Shown piece after piece: positions 63,982-64,000 of a stretch of 64,000 nucleotides of DNA. Every line of letters starts with the position of its first letter. Position 1 is the stretch's first letter. Below the pieces are notes generated by a model, which worked only from the letters and a program-made list of their open reading frames with translations, was not told the origin of the DNA and did no database searches. This DNA comes from Afifella marina DSM 2698 (lineage in GTDB: Bacteria; Pseudomonadota; Alphaproteobacteria; Rhizobiales; Afifellaceae). The stretch lies in contig NZ_FMVW01000001.1 in assembly GCF_900102695.1 (NCBI RefSeq), positions 372,001 to 436,000 on the forward strand. The letters run 5' to 3'. The position numbers were made by a program, and so were the translations under genes.

Positions 63982-64000
63982 TCACCGGCTCCTTCCTGGA

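Noticed and set aside
1-64000. tRNA, rRNA, CRISPR and IS elements
   Set aside because: No cloverleaf, spaced direct-repeat array, transposase or terminal inverted repeat pair was found on reading the intergenic regions; a covariance-model scan would be needed to exclude small RNAs.

Overview
This window reads as one ordinary stretch of a high-GC alphaproteobacterial chromosome, most likely Hyphomicrobiales (Rhizobiales). The evidence is: paired b and b' subunits in the F0 operon, glyQ and glyS as separate genes with a small unknown gene between them, a RibB with a decayed cyclohydrolase II half, a NodS-like methyltransferase, a TIGR02301-type protein, a Nudix/winged-helix regulator of the alphaproteobacterial NAD-regulator type, and a GTTC-N7-GTTC SOS box. 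About 62 genes are packed tightly on both strands, with many 1-30 bp overlaps. I saw no rRNA, tRNA, CRISPR array, IS element or integrase.

Layout. 1-8 kb: partial acyl-CoA dehydrogenase, sua5, a histone-deacetylase-like gene, xseB, dxs with a clear terminator, sodC, a frameshifted SnoaL-like gene, and a gap with a stem-loop and a possible 46-aa membrane peptide. 8-17.3 kb: tlyA, an RlmD/TrmA-like RNA methyltransferase, another methyltransferase, ribB and aroC, then a compact minus-strand run (ygfZ, HD hydrolase, dual-specificity phosphatase, NAD regulator, histidine phosphatase). 17.4-28.5 kb: dihydroorotase, a flippase, small exported proteins, Nudix, SRAP, GNAT, FAD oxidase, fabI, and a three-gene methyltransferase / acyl-CoA-dehydrogenase-like / glycosyltransferase cluster. 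28.6-36 kb: acuI-like reductase, MFS, hydratase, SleB-type hydrolase, ppdK. 36-40.4 kb: nadA-GNAT-nadB-nadC behind a perfect 9-3-9 palindrome. 40.6-42.8 kb: a MuF-nuclease toxin and its putative immunity gene. 43-53.5 kb: glyS, glyQ, ispE, a TPR lipoprotein-like protein, polyprenyl synthase, DUF2007, TrmN6-like, S49 peptidase, Uma2. 53.5-64 kb: ETF-QO, an unusual uracil-DNA glycosylase, MFS, moaB, an SOS-box radical SAM gene, rnhB, and atpI-B-E-b'-b.

The most interesting item is the pair at 40622-42782. A phage Mu gpF-type (MuF) head-morphogenesis domain is fused in one ORF to a C-terminal nuclease domain resembling the EC869-type CdiA toxin. The next gene overlaps it by 11 bp and has a CdiI-like C-terminus. 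No other phage gene is recognisable nearby, and the toxin tip and immunity gene have much lower GC than the 5' part of the toxin gene. Second is the NAD circuit: a NadQ/NrtR-type regulator at 14.3-15.3 kb and a near-ideal operator on the nadA promoter 25 kb away. Third are the SOS-box, apparently leaderless radical SAM gene and a uracil-DNA glycosylase that has lost half of its family's cluster cysteines.
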